Below, piece after piece: positions 15,651 to 23,636 of a stretch of 64,000 nucleotides of DNA; position 1 is the first letter of the stretch; each line of letters starts with the position of its first letter. The notes under the pieces are model-generated. The model saw only the letters and a program-made list of their open reading frames with translations, had not been told where the DNA came from and searched no databases. Source of the stretch: JANXYW01 sp964458665 (GTDB taxonomy: Bacteria > Chloroflexota > Dehalococcoidia > DSTF01 > JACRBR01); assembly GCA_964458665.1 (NCBI GenBank), contig CAYWOO010000042.1, positions 7,481-71,480 of the forward strand, written 5' to 3'. The translations under genes were made by a program, and so were the position numbers.

Positions 15651-16829
15651 ATGCGTGGCCGATACGTCCGCAAGACCTGGCAGCACAACCCCGACCTCTA
15701 CGCGCCCGCCCGCTATCGCAAGGCATGCACCTACGATGCTTTCATCCCCGATGGCGTCGAAGGCCTACAGCTCCAACTGCCCGGCGAACTCGTCGCAGCG
15801 ATCTCGGAAGCCGAGAACGCGATCGCCCGCCTCAATTCCGGATCGACGCCTCATCTCGCTCCTCTTGCTCGTCTTCTCCTGCGAACGGAATCGATCGCAT
15901 CGTCCAAGGTGGAAGGTCTACAGGTCAATGCTCGCGCTCTTGCGCGCGCCGAAGCAAAGCAGGATGCCGGGCGCAGCATCGGCGCCGACGCCGTAGAGAT
16001 CCTGGCGAGCGTCGACGCGATGGAACTCGCGATCGAACGAGCGGTGGACGGACGTGACATCCAGCTAGGCGATCTGCGCGACATCCACACCGCGCTACTC
16101 GCGCGCTCCTCGCCCAGGATCGCTGGCAACATCCGCACCGTGCAGAACTGGATCGGCGGCAACGACCACAACCCCTGCGGCGCGGTCTTTGTCCCACCAC
16201 CCCCGGAACTGGTCGGCGATTTGTTGGCCGATCTCTGCGCCTTCAGCAACGACGATGCGCTTCCACCGCTCGTGCAGGCCGCCATCGCACATGCGCAGTT
16301 CGAAACCATCCATCCGTTCGAGGATGGCAATGGGCGCACCGGGCGCGCGCTCGTACAGGTCGTCCTGCGACGCAGAGGCATCGCGTCGTCGTACGTCCCG
16401 CCGATCAGCGTGATGCTCGCCAAGCACAAAGACACGTACTTGCTGGGACTGACAGACTTCCGCGGAGGCAACGTCGATGCGTGGCTCGCCGTCTTCGCGG
16501 AAGCGACAGCATCGGCCGCTGCACTGGCGCGCCGCTACATCGGCCTGCTGGCCGAAACGCGAGAGCGATGGCGGGACCAACTGCGTACGATCCAGCCGCG
16601 CTCCGACGCTGCCGCCTGGTCGATCATCGACCTCCTTCCAGCGCATCCCGTGATCACCGTACGCACCGCCGTCGCGGCGACTGGCCGCACACGGCCCGCC
16701 ATCGTCAACGCGCTCGATCAACTCACCGCGACCGGCGTCCTGCTGCCGATCGCGGAATCGCCCAGAAACAGGGCGTGGGAAGCTGCCGGCTTGCTGGAAC
16801 TGATCGTCGGCTTGGAAGAAGGAACGTAG
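15651..16829 (+). CDS. Fic family protein (AMPylase-type) with inhibitory helix and C-terminal HTH
   Basis: A 392-residue Fic protein. The N-terminal Fic_N region carries the class-II inhibitory motif SxxxEG (SSKVEG). The core has a complete active site, HPFEDGNGRTGR, at about residue 221, compatible with AMP transfer to a hydroxyl side chain. The C-terminal about 90 residues resemble a winged helix (HPVITVRTAVAATGRTRPAI). The architecture plus the twin operator just upstream suggest self-repression. ATG 15651 directly follows the operator. No antitoxin partner is adjacent; the target protein is unknown. Confidence 0.9.
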   Translation: MRGRYVRKTWQHNPDLYAPARYRKACTYDAFIPDGVEGLQLQLPGELVAAISEAENAIARLNSGSTPHLAPLARLLLRTESIASSKVEGLQVNARALARAEAKQDAGRSIGADAVEILASVDAMELAIERAVDGRDIQLGDLRDIHTALLARSSPRIAGNIRTVQNWIGGNDHNPCGAVFVPPPPELVGDLLADLCAFSNDDALPPLVQAAIAHAQFETIHPFEDGNGRTGRALVQVVLRRRGIASSYVPPISVMLAKHKDTYLLGLTDFRGGNVDAWLAVFAEATASAAALARRYIGLLAETRERWRDQLRTIQPRSDAAAWSIIDLLPAHPVITVRTAVAATGRTRPAIVNALDQLTATGVLLPIAESPRNRAWEAAGLLELIVGLEEGT

Positions 16830-16836
16830 CTGTCGA

Positions 16837-16867
16837 TTCGCGACCGAGACCTCGCGCGAGTCGCGAA
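16837..16867. terminator. Hairpin between convergent fic and mutL
   Basis: TTCGCGAC and GTCGCGAA form an 8-bp inverted repeat around a second palindrome (CTCGCGCGAG). No T-tract; it is placed where both genes would end. Confidence 0.4.
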
Positions 16868-18652
16868 CTACTTCCGCCGGAACTCCCGCGCGATCGCATC
16901 CGCAGTCAGATGGATCATTGTCGGGCGGCCGTGCGGGCAGGTGCGGGGCGATTCGCTCGATTCGAGCTGCTGGAGCAGTTCGCGTTGCTCGACGGGCGAC
17001 ATCGCCATGCCGGCACGGACGGCGGCGTGGCACGCCAGCGACGCGGCGACACGATGCTGTGGGTCGCGCGACGCCTCGCTCTGCGCATCCGCATCGCGCG
17101 CGATGCGATCGAGCAGCTCAGCGATATGACGCGGCACGTCGTCGCCGGCCAGCTGCGACGGCACGGTGCGCACGACGAACGCCGAGTCGCCGAAGTGTTC
17201 GATGTCGAAGCCGAGCCCCTCGAACGCGGCCGCATGTTCGGCGACGAGCGCTCGATGCGGCGCGCTCAGCTCGATCGTCAATGGCTCCAGCAGCCCCTGC
17301 ACGTCGGGAGTACCCGCGCGCACCGCCGCCAGCGCGTGCTCGTACAGCACGCGCTCGTGCGCGGCGTGCTGGTCGACGAGATACATGCCGTCCGGCCCCT
17401 CGGCGATGACGTACGTGTTGCCGGCCTGCCCGACCGCACGCAGCAGCGGCAGCCGCTCGATCATCGTCGCGGCGCTCACCGCTTCCCGGCTTGTACTCCT
17501 CCTCTCCCCTTGTGGGAGAGGGGGCTGGGGGGTGAGGGCCGGCCGCACCGAAAGCAGCGCCGACTGCACCGGCGTCTGCGTCAGGAACAGCGGTGGTCGC
17601 TCCGACGGCGGCGCGCTGCCGCCAGCCCAGAGCGACGGCGACGCCGGCGGCACGGTCGCGCTATCGGAGAGCACACGCCGCACGGCGCGCTGCAGCACGC
17701 CGAAGACGGCGCGCTCGTTGCGCAACCGCACTTCGGCCTTCGTCGGATGCACGTTGACGTCGACTTCGTCCGGCGGGATGCGCAGATCGAGCACGGCGAT
17801 CGGATGGCGGCCGAAGGGCAGCATGCCCTGGTACGCCTCCTCGACGGCGAACGTCAGCGCCCGATTCTTCACCCAGCGCCGATTCACATAGAGCCCGATG
17901 TAGTTGCGCGACGCGCGATGCATCCGCGGATCGACGACGATGCCTCGTACGCCGACAGCGCCATCATGCTCGGGCGGCGCATCGATCTCGATGGCGGCCG
18001 CGGCTATGTCGGCGCCGTACACCGCGGCGACAGCATCGGTCAGGCTGCCTCCGCCCGGCGTCTGCAGCGTCGTGCGGCCGTCGATGACGAGGTCGAATCG
18101 CACCTCCGGATAGGCCATCGCGTAGTGGCTGATCACCGACGTCACCTGCGTCGATTCGCTTCCCGGCGATCGGACGAACTTCAGGCGCGCCGGCTGCGAC
18201 GAGAAGAGCCGCCGCACGCTGAACACCGTGCCGGGCGAAGCGGCGCCCGACCCCTCTTCGGCCACCTCGCCGTCGCGCACGCGGATCCGCGCGCCGACAT
18301 CGTTGCCGGCCACACGCGAGATCAGCTCGACCTCGCCAGCGGCAGCGATGCTGGGCAGCGCTTCGCCGCGGAAGCCCAGTGTGGCGATGCGCCAGAGGTC
18401 CTCTTCGGCCGCCACCTTGCTCGTCGCGTGGCGCTCGAACGCCAGCCGCAGTTCGCCCGGTTCGATGCCGCAGCCGTTATCGGCGACGCGGATCAGCGCC
18501 AGCCCGCCTTCGCGCACCTCGACCGAGATCTGCGTGGCGCCAGCGTCCAGCGAGTTTTCAATAAGCTCTTTGACGACGGAAGCGGGGCGCTCGATCACCT
18601 CGCCGGCCGCGATCTTCGCCGCCTCGTGCGGAGCAAGGATCCGAATCGGCAT
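16868..18652 (-). CDS. mutL: DNA mismatch repair protein MutL (endonuclease type)
   Basis: A 594-residue MutL. The GHKL ATPase motifs are present (ELIENSLDAGAT, DNGCGI, TLGFRGEALPSI). The C-terminal nicking site DQHAAHERVLYE fits DQHA-x2-E-x4-E, with ACHAAVR and CPHGRP also present, so this is the endonuclease form found in organisms without MutH. AAGGAGGT precedes ATG 18652. In the linker between the two domains, a dispersed repeat is inserted in frame (encoding LTPQPPLPQGER). It is divergent from the subtilase gene, sharing a palindromic promoter region. mutS is 2 kb away. Confidence 0.97.
   Translation of the reverse strand: MPIRILAPHEAAKIAAGEVIERPASVVKELIENSLDAGATQISVEVREGGLALIRVADNGCGIEPGELRLAFERHATSKVAAEEDLWRIATLGFRGEALPSIAAAGEVELISRVAGNDVGARIRVRDGEVAEEGSGAASPGTVFSVRRLFSSQPARLKFVRSPGSESTQVTSVISHYAMAYPEVRFDLVIDGRTTLQTPGGGSLTDAVAAVYGADIAAAAIEIDAPPEHDGAVGVRGIVVDPRMHRASRNYIGLYVNRRWVKNRALTFAVEEAYQGMLPFGRHPIAVLDLRIPPDEVDVNVHPTKAEVRLRNERAVFGVLQRAVRRVLSDSATVPPASPSLWAGGSAPPSERPPLFLTQTPVQSALLSVRPALTPQPPLPQGERRSTSREAVSAATMIERLPLLRAVGQAGNTYVIAEGPDGMYLVDQHAAHERVLYEHALAAVRAGTPDVQGLLEPLTIELSAPHRALVAEHAAAFEGLGFDIEHFGDSAFVVRTVPSQLAGDDVPRHIAELLDRIARDADAQSEASRDPQHRVAASLACHAAVRAGMAMSPVEQRELLQQLESSESPRTCPHGRPTMIHLTADAIAREFRRK
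17498..17539 (-). repeat. Dispersed CTCTCC/GGAGAG palindromic repeat inside mutL
   Basis: CTCTCCCCTTGTGGGAGAGG is followed by a GGGCT...GGGTGAGGG tail. It is the well-known intergenic repeat type often mistranslated as LTPQPPLPQGER. Here it lies in frame in the linker of MutL. A diverged relative is at 63639-63690. Confidence 0.75.
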
Positions 18653-18668
18653 CGTCGCGACCTCCTTT

Positions 18669-18779
18669 CGCGAGGATAGCATGGGCGGTCGTCAGTCGTC
18701 AGTCATCAGTCGTCGGGCAGGCGGCGTTCCTGACGACTAACGACCGACGACGGACGACCACCAACATGCTATCCTCGCG
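18669..18779. promoter_or_regulatory. Large palindrome carrying divergent extended -10 promoters
   Basis: The outer arms CGCGAGGATAGCATG and CATGCTATCCTCGCG are perfect 15-bp inverted copies. Each places TGCTATCCT pointing outward, toward mutL (18681-18673) and toward the subtilase gene (18767-18775). The inner arms are heptad tracts that also mirror each other: GTCGTCA units at 18688-18715 and TGACGAC-like units at 18731-18758. The whole 111-nt gap is therefore one imperfect palindrome. Confidence 0.7.
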
Positions 18780-18811
18780 GCGTTGGCAGGAGGGCACTGG
18801 AGGAAGAGGCT

Positions 18812-20191
18812 GTGGGTCGGACGCCCTGTGGCGCACGGATGATGGCGCCGCTGATCGTTGCCGTTATGTGCGCCGCAATGCTGGCCGCTTCGCGTGATCG
18901 TGCACCCCTTCCCGGCGTCGCTTACTACGAGCCGACCGGCGCGACCGGCTCGACAGCAATCGTCGTCCGCGCACACAGCAACGGCCGCCTCGATGCCATC
19001 GCCGCGACGGCATCTCGACACGACTACACGATCGTGGGGCGCGCACCCGATCCACCCGCGCTCGAACTGAGGCCGCCGGTCGGCATCAGCATCGAGCGCG
19101 CCGTAACGGCGTTCGCGTCGCTGCCCGGCGTCGCGTACGCCGAACCCGCGTACCCGATCCGGCGGAGCGACGTGCCGACCGCGCCGCTATATGCCAAAGA
19201 GTCCGCGTATCTGGCAGCCGTGCACGCGCCCGAGGCCTGGGACATCGAAAAGGGGCGCGCGAGTGTTATCGTCGCGATCCTCGATACCGGCCTCGATGTC
19301 ACACATCCGGACATGCAGGGCCGCGTCTGGACGAATCCCGGGGAGATCGACGCCAACGGCATCGACGACGACGGCAACGGTTGCATCGACGACGCGCATG
19401 GCTGCACATTCATCGCCAACGCGGCGGACGGTTGCGCATCGCCCTCCAACGGCGACGTGCACGACGATCTGGGCCACGGCACGTTCGTCTCGGGTGTCGT
19501 CGCCGCCAGCGGCAACGGCGGCATGGTGGGCGTCGCGCGCGGCGTCACGATCATGCCGGTGAAAGTGCTCGATTGCACGGGCGGTGGCAGCTCGTTCGCG
19601 TTCGCGCAGGGCATCCTCTACGCCGTGAAGAACGGCGCATCGCTGCTTAACGTCAGCCTCGGCGGGCCGACCGACTCGGCGTACATCCTCGAGGCGATCC
19701 GCATCGCGCGCGACAAGTACGGCGTGCTGCTGGTCGCTGCCACCGGCAACACCGGCGGCGACGTGACCTACCCCGCCCGCTATCCGGAGGTGCTCGCCGT
19801 CGGCGCGGAGTCCGCCGACCATCCAGGACAGCGCGCGCCGTTCTCCGGCGCCGGGCCGGAGGTCGATGTCGTAGCCATCGGCCAGGGTATCGTCGGCACG
19901 GTGCCGAAGGGCGCCTGCCACACGTTCCTCATCTGCGCGCCCGGCGATGACTTGCACGCCATCGGCGACGGTACATCGTTTGCCGCACCGCAGGTGACAG
20001 GGTTGGTGGCGTTGATGCTCTCGCGCAACCGCTACCTGACGCCCGACCAGATCATCAGCGTGGTAAAGGCTACCGCCGACTTGCGCGTGGGCGGCGAGCC
20101 GCCGGGTTGGGCGGGCGCCGGCCGCATCAACATGCTGCGCGCCTTGACGCCGCAGTTCCGCCTCGGTGCGCCAGGCACGACGCGCGGATAG
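18812..20191 (+). CDS. S8 family serine peptidase (subtilase), exported
   Basis: A 459-residue subtilase with an N-terminal hydrophobic segment (APLIVAVMCAAMLAAS) for export. The catalytic triad is intact: Asp in VAILDTGLDVTHPD, His in DDLGHGTFVSG, Ser in GTSFAAPQVTG. A propeptide-like region occupies about residues 30-120, and cysteine pairs (NGCIDDAHGC) suggest extracellular disulfides. GGAGG lies just before GTG 18812. It is divergent from mutL; no functional link is evident. Confidence 0.9.
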   Translation: MGRTPCGARMMAPLIVAVMCAAMLAASRDRAPLPGVAYYEPTGATGSTAIVVRAHSNGRLDAIAATASRHDYTIVGRAPDPPALELRPPVGISIERAVTAFASLPGVAYAEPAYPIRRSDVPTAPLYAKESAYLAAVHAPEAWDIEKGRASVIVAILDTGLDVTHPDMQGRVWTNPGEIDANGIDDDGNGCIDDAHGCTFIANAADGCASPSNGDVHDDLGHGTFVSGVVAASGNGGMVGVARGVTIMPVKVLDCTGGGSSFAFAQGILYAVKNGASLLNVSLGGPTDSAYILEAIRIARDKYGVLLVAATGNTGGDVTYPARYPEVLAVGAESADHPGQRAPFSGAGPEVDVVAIGQGIVGTVPKGACHTFLICAPGDDLHAIGDGTSFAAPQVTGLVALMLSRNRYLTPDQIISVVKATADLRVGGEPPGWAGAGRINMLRALTPQFRLGAPGTTRG

Positions 20192-20198
20192 ACGGGGG

Positions 20199-20289
20199 TG
20201 GATAGTGACCAGTGGCCCGTGAATGGCCAACGGCGTCCGAGCCTCTGTCCGTACTTTCCACCAGTCACCAGTCACCAGTCACTAGTCAC
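20199..20289. repeat. Heptad-periodic inverted repeat
   Basis: The left arm has TGGATAG, TGACCAG, TGGCCCG, TGAATGG (20199-20226). The right arm has TTTCCAC, CAGTCAC three times, then TAGTCAC (20255-20289). The arms are roughly complementary. It lies between convergent genes and overlaps the stop of the PPOX gene. Confidence 0.6.
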
Positions 20290-20690
20290 CACCCGCTGAC
20301 CTTCTCTGGGACGATCCGCAGCATGATGTTGTTGGTGTGCATGTTCTCGCCGATGTAGCGCGTGCCGTTCTCTTCACCGAGATAGCTGATCGCCAGCGCC
20401 AGGCGCCATTCGCGGCCGGGCGCCTCCTCGACGACAACGCGAGCGCGGACGAGCACCGTGTGGTACGGCGCGCGCTCGTCGTCGATGCAGAACGCAACGC
20501 GTGGATCACGTTCGATGTTCTTGTGCTTCTGCGAACCGCGCTCGGTCAGTACGAGGAATACGCCGTCCTCGAACTTGTACCAGACCGGCGCGATGTGCGG
20601 CGTGCCATCGCGATTCGTCGTGCCGAGCCGCCCGATGCGCGCCCTGTCGACGAACTTCAACTGTCGGTCGGTGAAGGTACTGTCAGTCAC
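20286..20690 (-). CDS. PPOX-class (pyridoxamine oxidase-fold) oxidoreductase, probably F420-dependent
   Basis: A 134-residue split-barrel protein. Residues ARIGRLGTTNRDGTPHIAPV and VWYKFEDGVFLVL are the standard N-terminal block of the PPOX/F420-dependent oxidoreductase family (Rv1155-like). A flavin or F420 cofactor is likely; the substrate is unknown. The ATG overlaps the mutS stop by 4 nt, so it is co-translated with mutS. Confidence 0.8.
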   Translation of the reverse strand: MTDSTFTDRQLKFVDRARIGRLGTTNRDGTPHIAPVWYKFEDGVFLVLTERGSQKHKNIERDPRVAFCIDDERAPYHTVLVRARVVVEEAPGREWRLALAISYLGEENGTRYIGENMHTNNIMLRIVPEKVSGW

Positions 20691-23332
20691 GATTCCTCCT
20701 GTCCTGCGCCGGAGCGGGCGCGGTCGCGCAATTCGTACAGTACACGCATGGCGTCGAGCGGCGTCATCGCGTCAAGATCGATCCCCGCCAGCTCGCGGCG
20801 CAAGCCGTCGTCTGGCGGCGTCGCGGCGAACAGCGAGAGCTGCGGCGCGTCAGCCGCGCGAGCGGATCCGGTGCGTTCGCGGCCGTCCGTCTCCAGCTCC
20901 AGCAACACCTCGCGGGCGCGCTGCACGACGGCCTTCGGCAGACCGGCCAGCTCGGCCACATGCACACCGTAGCTGCGATCCGCGCCGCCCGGCACAATGC
21001 GCCGCAGGAACACGATGCGCCCGCGTTCCTCTGCCACGGCGACGTTGAAGTTGCGCACGCGCGGCAGATGCCCCGCCAGATCGACCAGCTCGTGATAGTG
21101 CGTCGCGAACAGCGTCTTCGCCTGCAGGCCCGGACGGTTGTGCAGGTACTCGACGACAGCGCGGGCGATCGCCATGCCGTCGTACGTGCTGGTGCCGCGG
21201 CCGATCTCGTCGAGAATGACCAGCGAGCGCGCCGTTGCGTTGTGGAGGATCGCGCTCGTTTCGATCATCTCCACCATGAAGGTCGACTGCCCGGACGTCA
21301 GGTCGTCCCCGGCGCCGACGCGCGTGAAGACGCGGTCGGCGACGCCGATCGCGGCCGCTGACGCCGGCACGAAGCTGCCGCACTGCGCCATCAGGACGAT
21401 CACAGCCACCTGGCGCAGGTACGTCGATTTCCCCGCCATGTTGGGCCCGGTGATGATGCCGATCTGCGCGCCGCTCGACGAGAGCGACGTATCATTCGGC
21501 ACGAACGCGCCTGCCGCCAGCGAACGCTCGACCATCGGGTGCCGCCCGTCGCGGATCTCGATGGCATCGCCCGTGTCCAGCGACGGGCGGGCGTAGTTGT
21601 AGCGCGCCGCCGCCTCGGCCAGCCCCCAGGCAACGTCCAGCTCTGCCACGGCGCCGGCGGTTGCCAGCAGGTGCACCGCGGCCGCCGAGACCTGAGCGCA
21701 CACCTGGCGAAAGATTGCCGTCTCGATCTCGGCGGCGCGATCCTTCGCAGTGAGTATCTGGCTCTCGTACTCGCGCAGCTGCGGCGTGGCGTAACGCTCG
21801 GCGTTCACCAGCGACTGGCGGCGCTCGTAGTGCTCCGGCGCCTGCGCTGCGTTCGCTTTGGTGATCTCGATGTAGTAGCCGAAGACGCGATTGTAGCCGA
21901 CCTTCAGCGACTTGATGCCCGTCCGCTCGCGCTCGCCCGCCTCCAGCTCGGCGACGAACCGCCGCACGTCGCGTGTGATCAGCCGCAGATGGTCCAGCTC
22001 CTCCGAGAACCCAGGCCGCACGACGTTGCCGGCTTCGAGCGTCGCGCCCGGATCGTCGTTGATCGCCTGCGCGATCGCTGCCGCGACGTCGTCGCACGGC
22101 CGCAGCCGTCCTGCGATCTCGGTGATGCGCGCGTCAAACTCGCCTTCACTACCGCTCGTCGAGAGTTCCGCGCGCAGACGCGGAATCAGCTCCAACCCGC
22201 GCCGCAGCGCCACCACCTCACGCGGCTGCGCGGACCCAGCGACGATGCGGCCGGCGAGACGCTCGATGTCGGGCATCTCGCGCAGCATGTCGGAGAGCCG
22301 GGCGCGGCGCATGGCGCTCTCGTGGCAGTACGCTACGGCGTCGAGCCGGCGATCGATCGCGGCGATATCGACGAGCGGCTGGCCGAGGCGGCGGCGCAGC
22401 AGCCGCGCTCCCATCGACGTACTCGTGAGGTCCAGCGTCGCCAGCAGCGAGCCGTCGCGGCGCAGGTCGCGGCCGGCCGTGAACAGCTCCAGGTTGCGCA
22501 TCGTGTGCGCATCGAGGCCAGCGTACTCGGCAGCGCGATGCGCGCGGATCGACGCAATGAGCGCGATGCTCGCCGCCTGATTCTCGCGCAGGTACATCAG
22601 CACACCACCACACGCCGGCACCGCCGCCGATGCCCGATCGATGCCGAACGCCTCGGGCGAGGCGACGCGGAAGTGTTCCTGCACTGTTACGGTCGCCAGA
22701 TCATGGTCGAACCACAGCGGCTCTACACTCGTCACGTGCATCGACGCATCGAGCCACGGCGGTGGGGCCGCGCCATCCGGGATCAGCACCTCGGCCGGAC
22801 GAATGCGCGCGAGTTCCTCGGCGGCCTGCGCCTGCGCCAGCGCGCCGGCGACGAACTCGCCCGTGCTGATATCGATGTACGCGAATCCGACGTCGCCCTG
22901 CCACGGGTCAGTGCTCCCGGACCGGGCGCGGCGCGACGGCGCTAGGCACGCCAGGTAGTTGTTCGCCCGCTCGTCAAGCAGGTTGCCTTCGATGACGGTG
23001 CCCGGCGTCACAACGCGCACGACCTGACGATCGACGATGCCCTTGCTCGTCGCCGGGTCGCTCATCTGCTCGCACAGTGCGACCTTGTAGCCTTTGGCGA
23101 TCAGTTTGGCGATGTAGCCGTCGACTGCGTGATACGGGATACCCGCGAGCGGCACCCGCAGACCCTTGCCCATCGGCTTCGAAGTGAGCGTTATGTCCAG
23201 TTCACGCGAGCACAGCTCCGCGTCGTCGTCGAACGTCTCGTAGAAATCACCCAGCCGGAAGAAGACGATGGCGTGCGGATAGCGCCGTTTCACGTCGAGG
23301 TATTGCCGGCGGATGGGGCTGAGGGCGTCCAC
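20687..23332 (-). CDS. mutS: DNA mismatch repair protein MutS
   Basis: An 881-residue MutS1. The mismatch-probing Phe-x-Glu motif is in FFRLGDFYETF near the N-terminus. The ABC-type ATPase has Walker A ITGPNMAGKSTYLRQ, a DEIGRGTSTYDG signature and a THYHEL H-loop. I choose GTG 23332 because TACACT (a -10) ends exactly 6 nt before it, giving a leaderless message; TTG 23347 would overlap that box, and neither start has a Shine-Dalgarno. The PPOX gene overlaps its stop. Confidence 0.95.
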   Translation of the reverse strand: MDALSPIRRQYLDVKRRYPHAIVFFRLGDFYETFDDDAELCSRELDITLTSKPMGKGLRVPLAGIPYHAVDGYIAKLIAKGYKVALCEQMSDPATSKGIVDRQVVRVVTPGTVIEGNLLDERANNYLACLAPSRRARSGSTDPWQGDVGFAYIDISTGEFVAGALAQAQAAEELARIRPAEVLIPDGAAPPPWLDASMHVTSVEPLWFDHDLATVTVQEHFRVASPEAFGIDRASAAVPACGGVLMYLRENQAASIALIASIRAHRAAEYAGLDAHTMRNLELFTAGRDLRRDGSLLATLDLTSTSMGARLLRRRLGQPLVDIAAIDRRLDAVAYCHESAMRRARLSDMLREMPDIERLAGRIVAGSAQPREVVALRRGLELIPRLRAELSTSGSEGEFDARITEIAGRLRPCDDVAAAIAQAINDDPGATLEAGNVVRPGFSEELDHLRLITRDVRRFVAELEAGERERTGIKSLKVGYNRVFGYYIEITKANAAQAPEHYERRQSLVNAERYATPQLREYESQILTAKDRAAEIETAIFRQVCAQVSAAAVHLLATAGAVAELDVAWGLAEAAARYNYARPSLDTGDAIEIRDGRHPMVERSLAAGAFVPNDTSLSSSGAQIGIITGPNMAGKSTYLRQVAVIVLMAQCGSFVPASAAAIGVADRVFTRVGAGDDLTSGQSTFMVEMIETSAILHNATARSLVILDEIGRGTSTYDGMAIARAVVEYLHNRPGLQAKTLFATHYHELVDLAGHLPRVRNFNVAVAEERGRIVFLRRIVPGGADRSYGVHVAELAGLPKAVVQRAREVLLELETDGRERTGSARAADAPQLSLFAATPPDDGLRRELAGIDLDAMTPLDAMRVLYELRDRARSGAGQEES

Positions 23333-23636
23333 GACGGGAGTGTACAATCGCCGGTTCGCAGTTCACAGCCGATAGCGCGTGTTTGCGGCGGGTGGTAACG
23401 ATGTTGACGCTGAGAGCGTTGAAAGATCGGCGGCCCTCGCGTGGCCTTGGGCGCGGTATACTGCTGCGCCTTCCAATCGGGCACACGCAGCTATTCTGGC
23501 CGCTCCACGGAGGCTACCGCAGCTTGGGCGCCGACCCACATATCGCGTCGTTTCTGAGTATCCGTTGCCCGCGCGCCAGCCGCGCCGTGACAGACGCACG
23601 CTCAGCGTCAACCCGGACGAACCGCACGGAGACATC
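23333..23636. other. Divergent mutS-ppdK promoter region
   Basis: A 304-nt non-coding gap. On the reverse strand TACACT serves mutS. On the plus strand TATACT (23457-23462) could be the ppdK -10, leaving a leader of about 170 nt. No -35 or known RNA motif is convincing. Confidence 0.4.

Noticed and set aside
16481..18679. 732-codon frame antisense to mutL
   Set aside because: Entirely overlaps the clear MutL gene; Arg/His/Asp-rich shadow translation.
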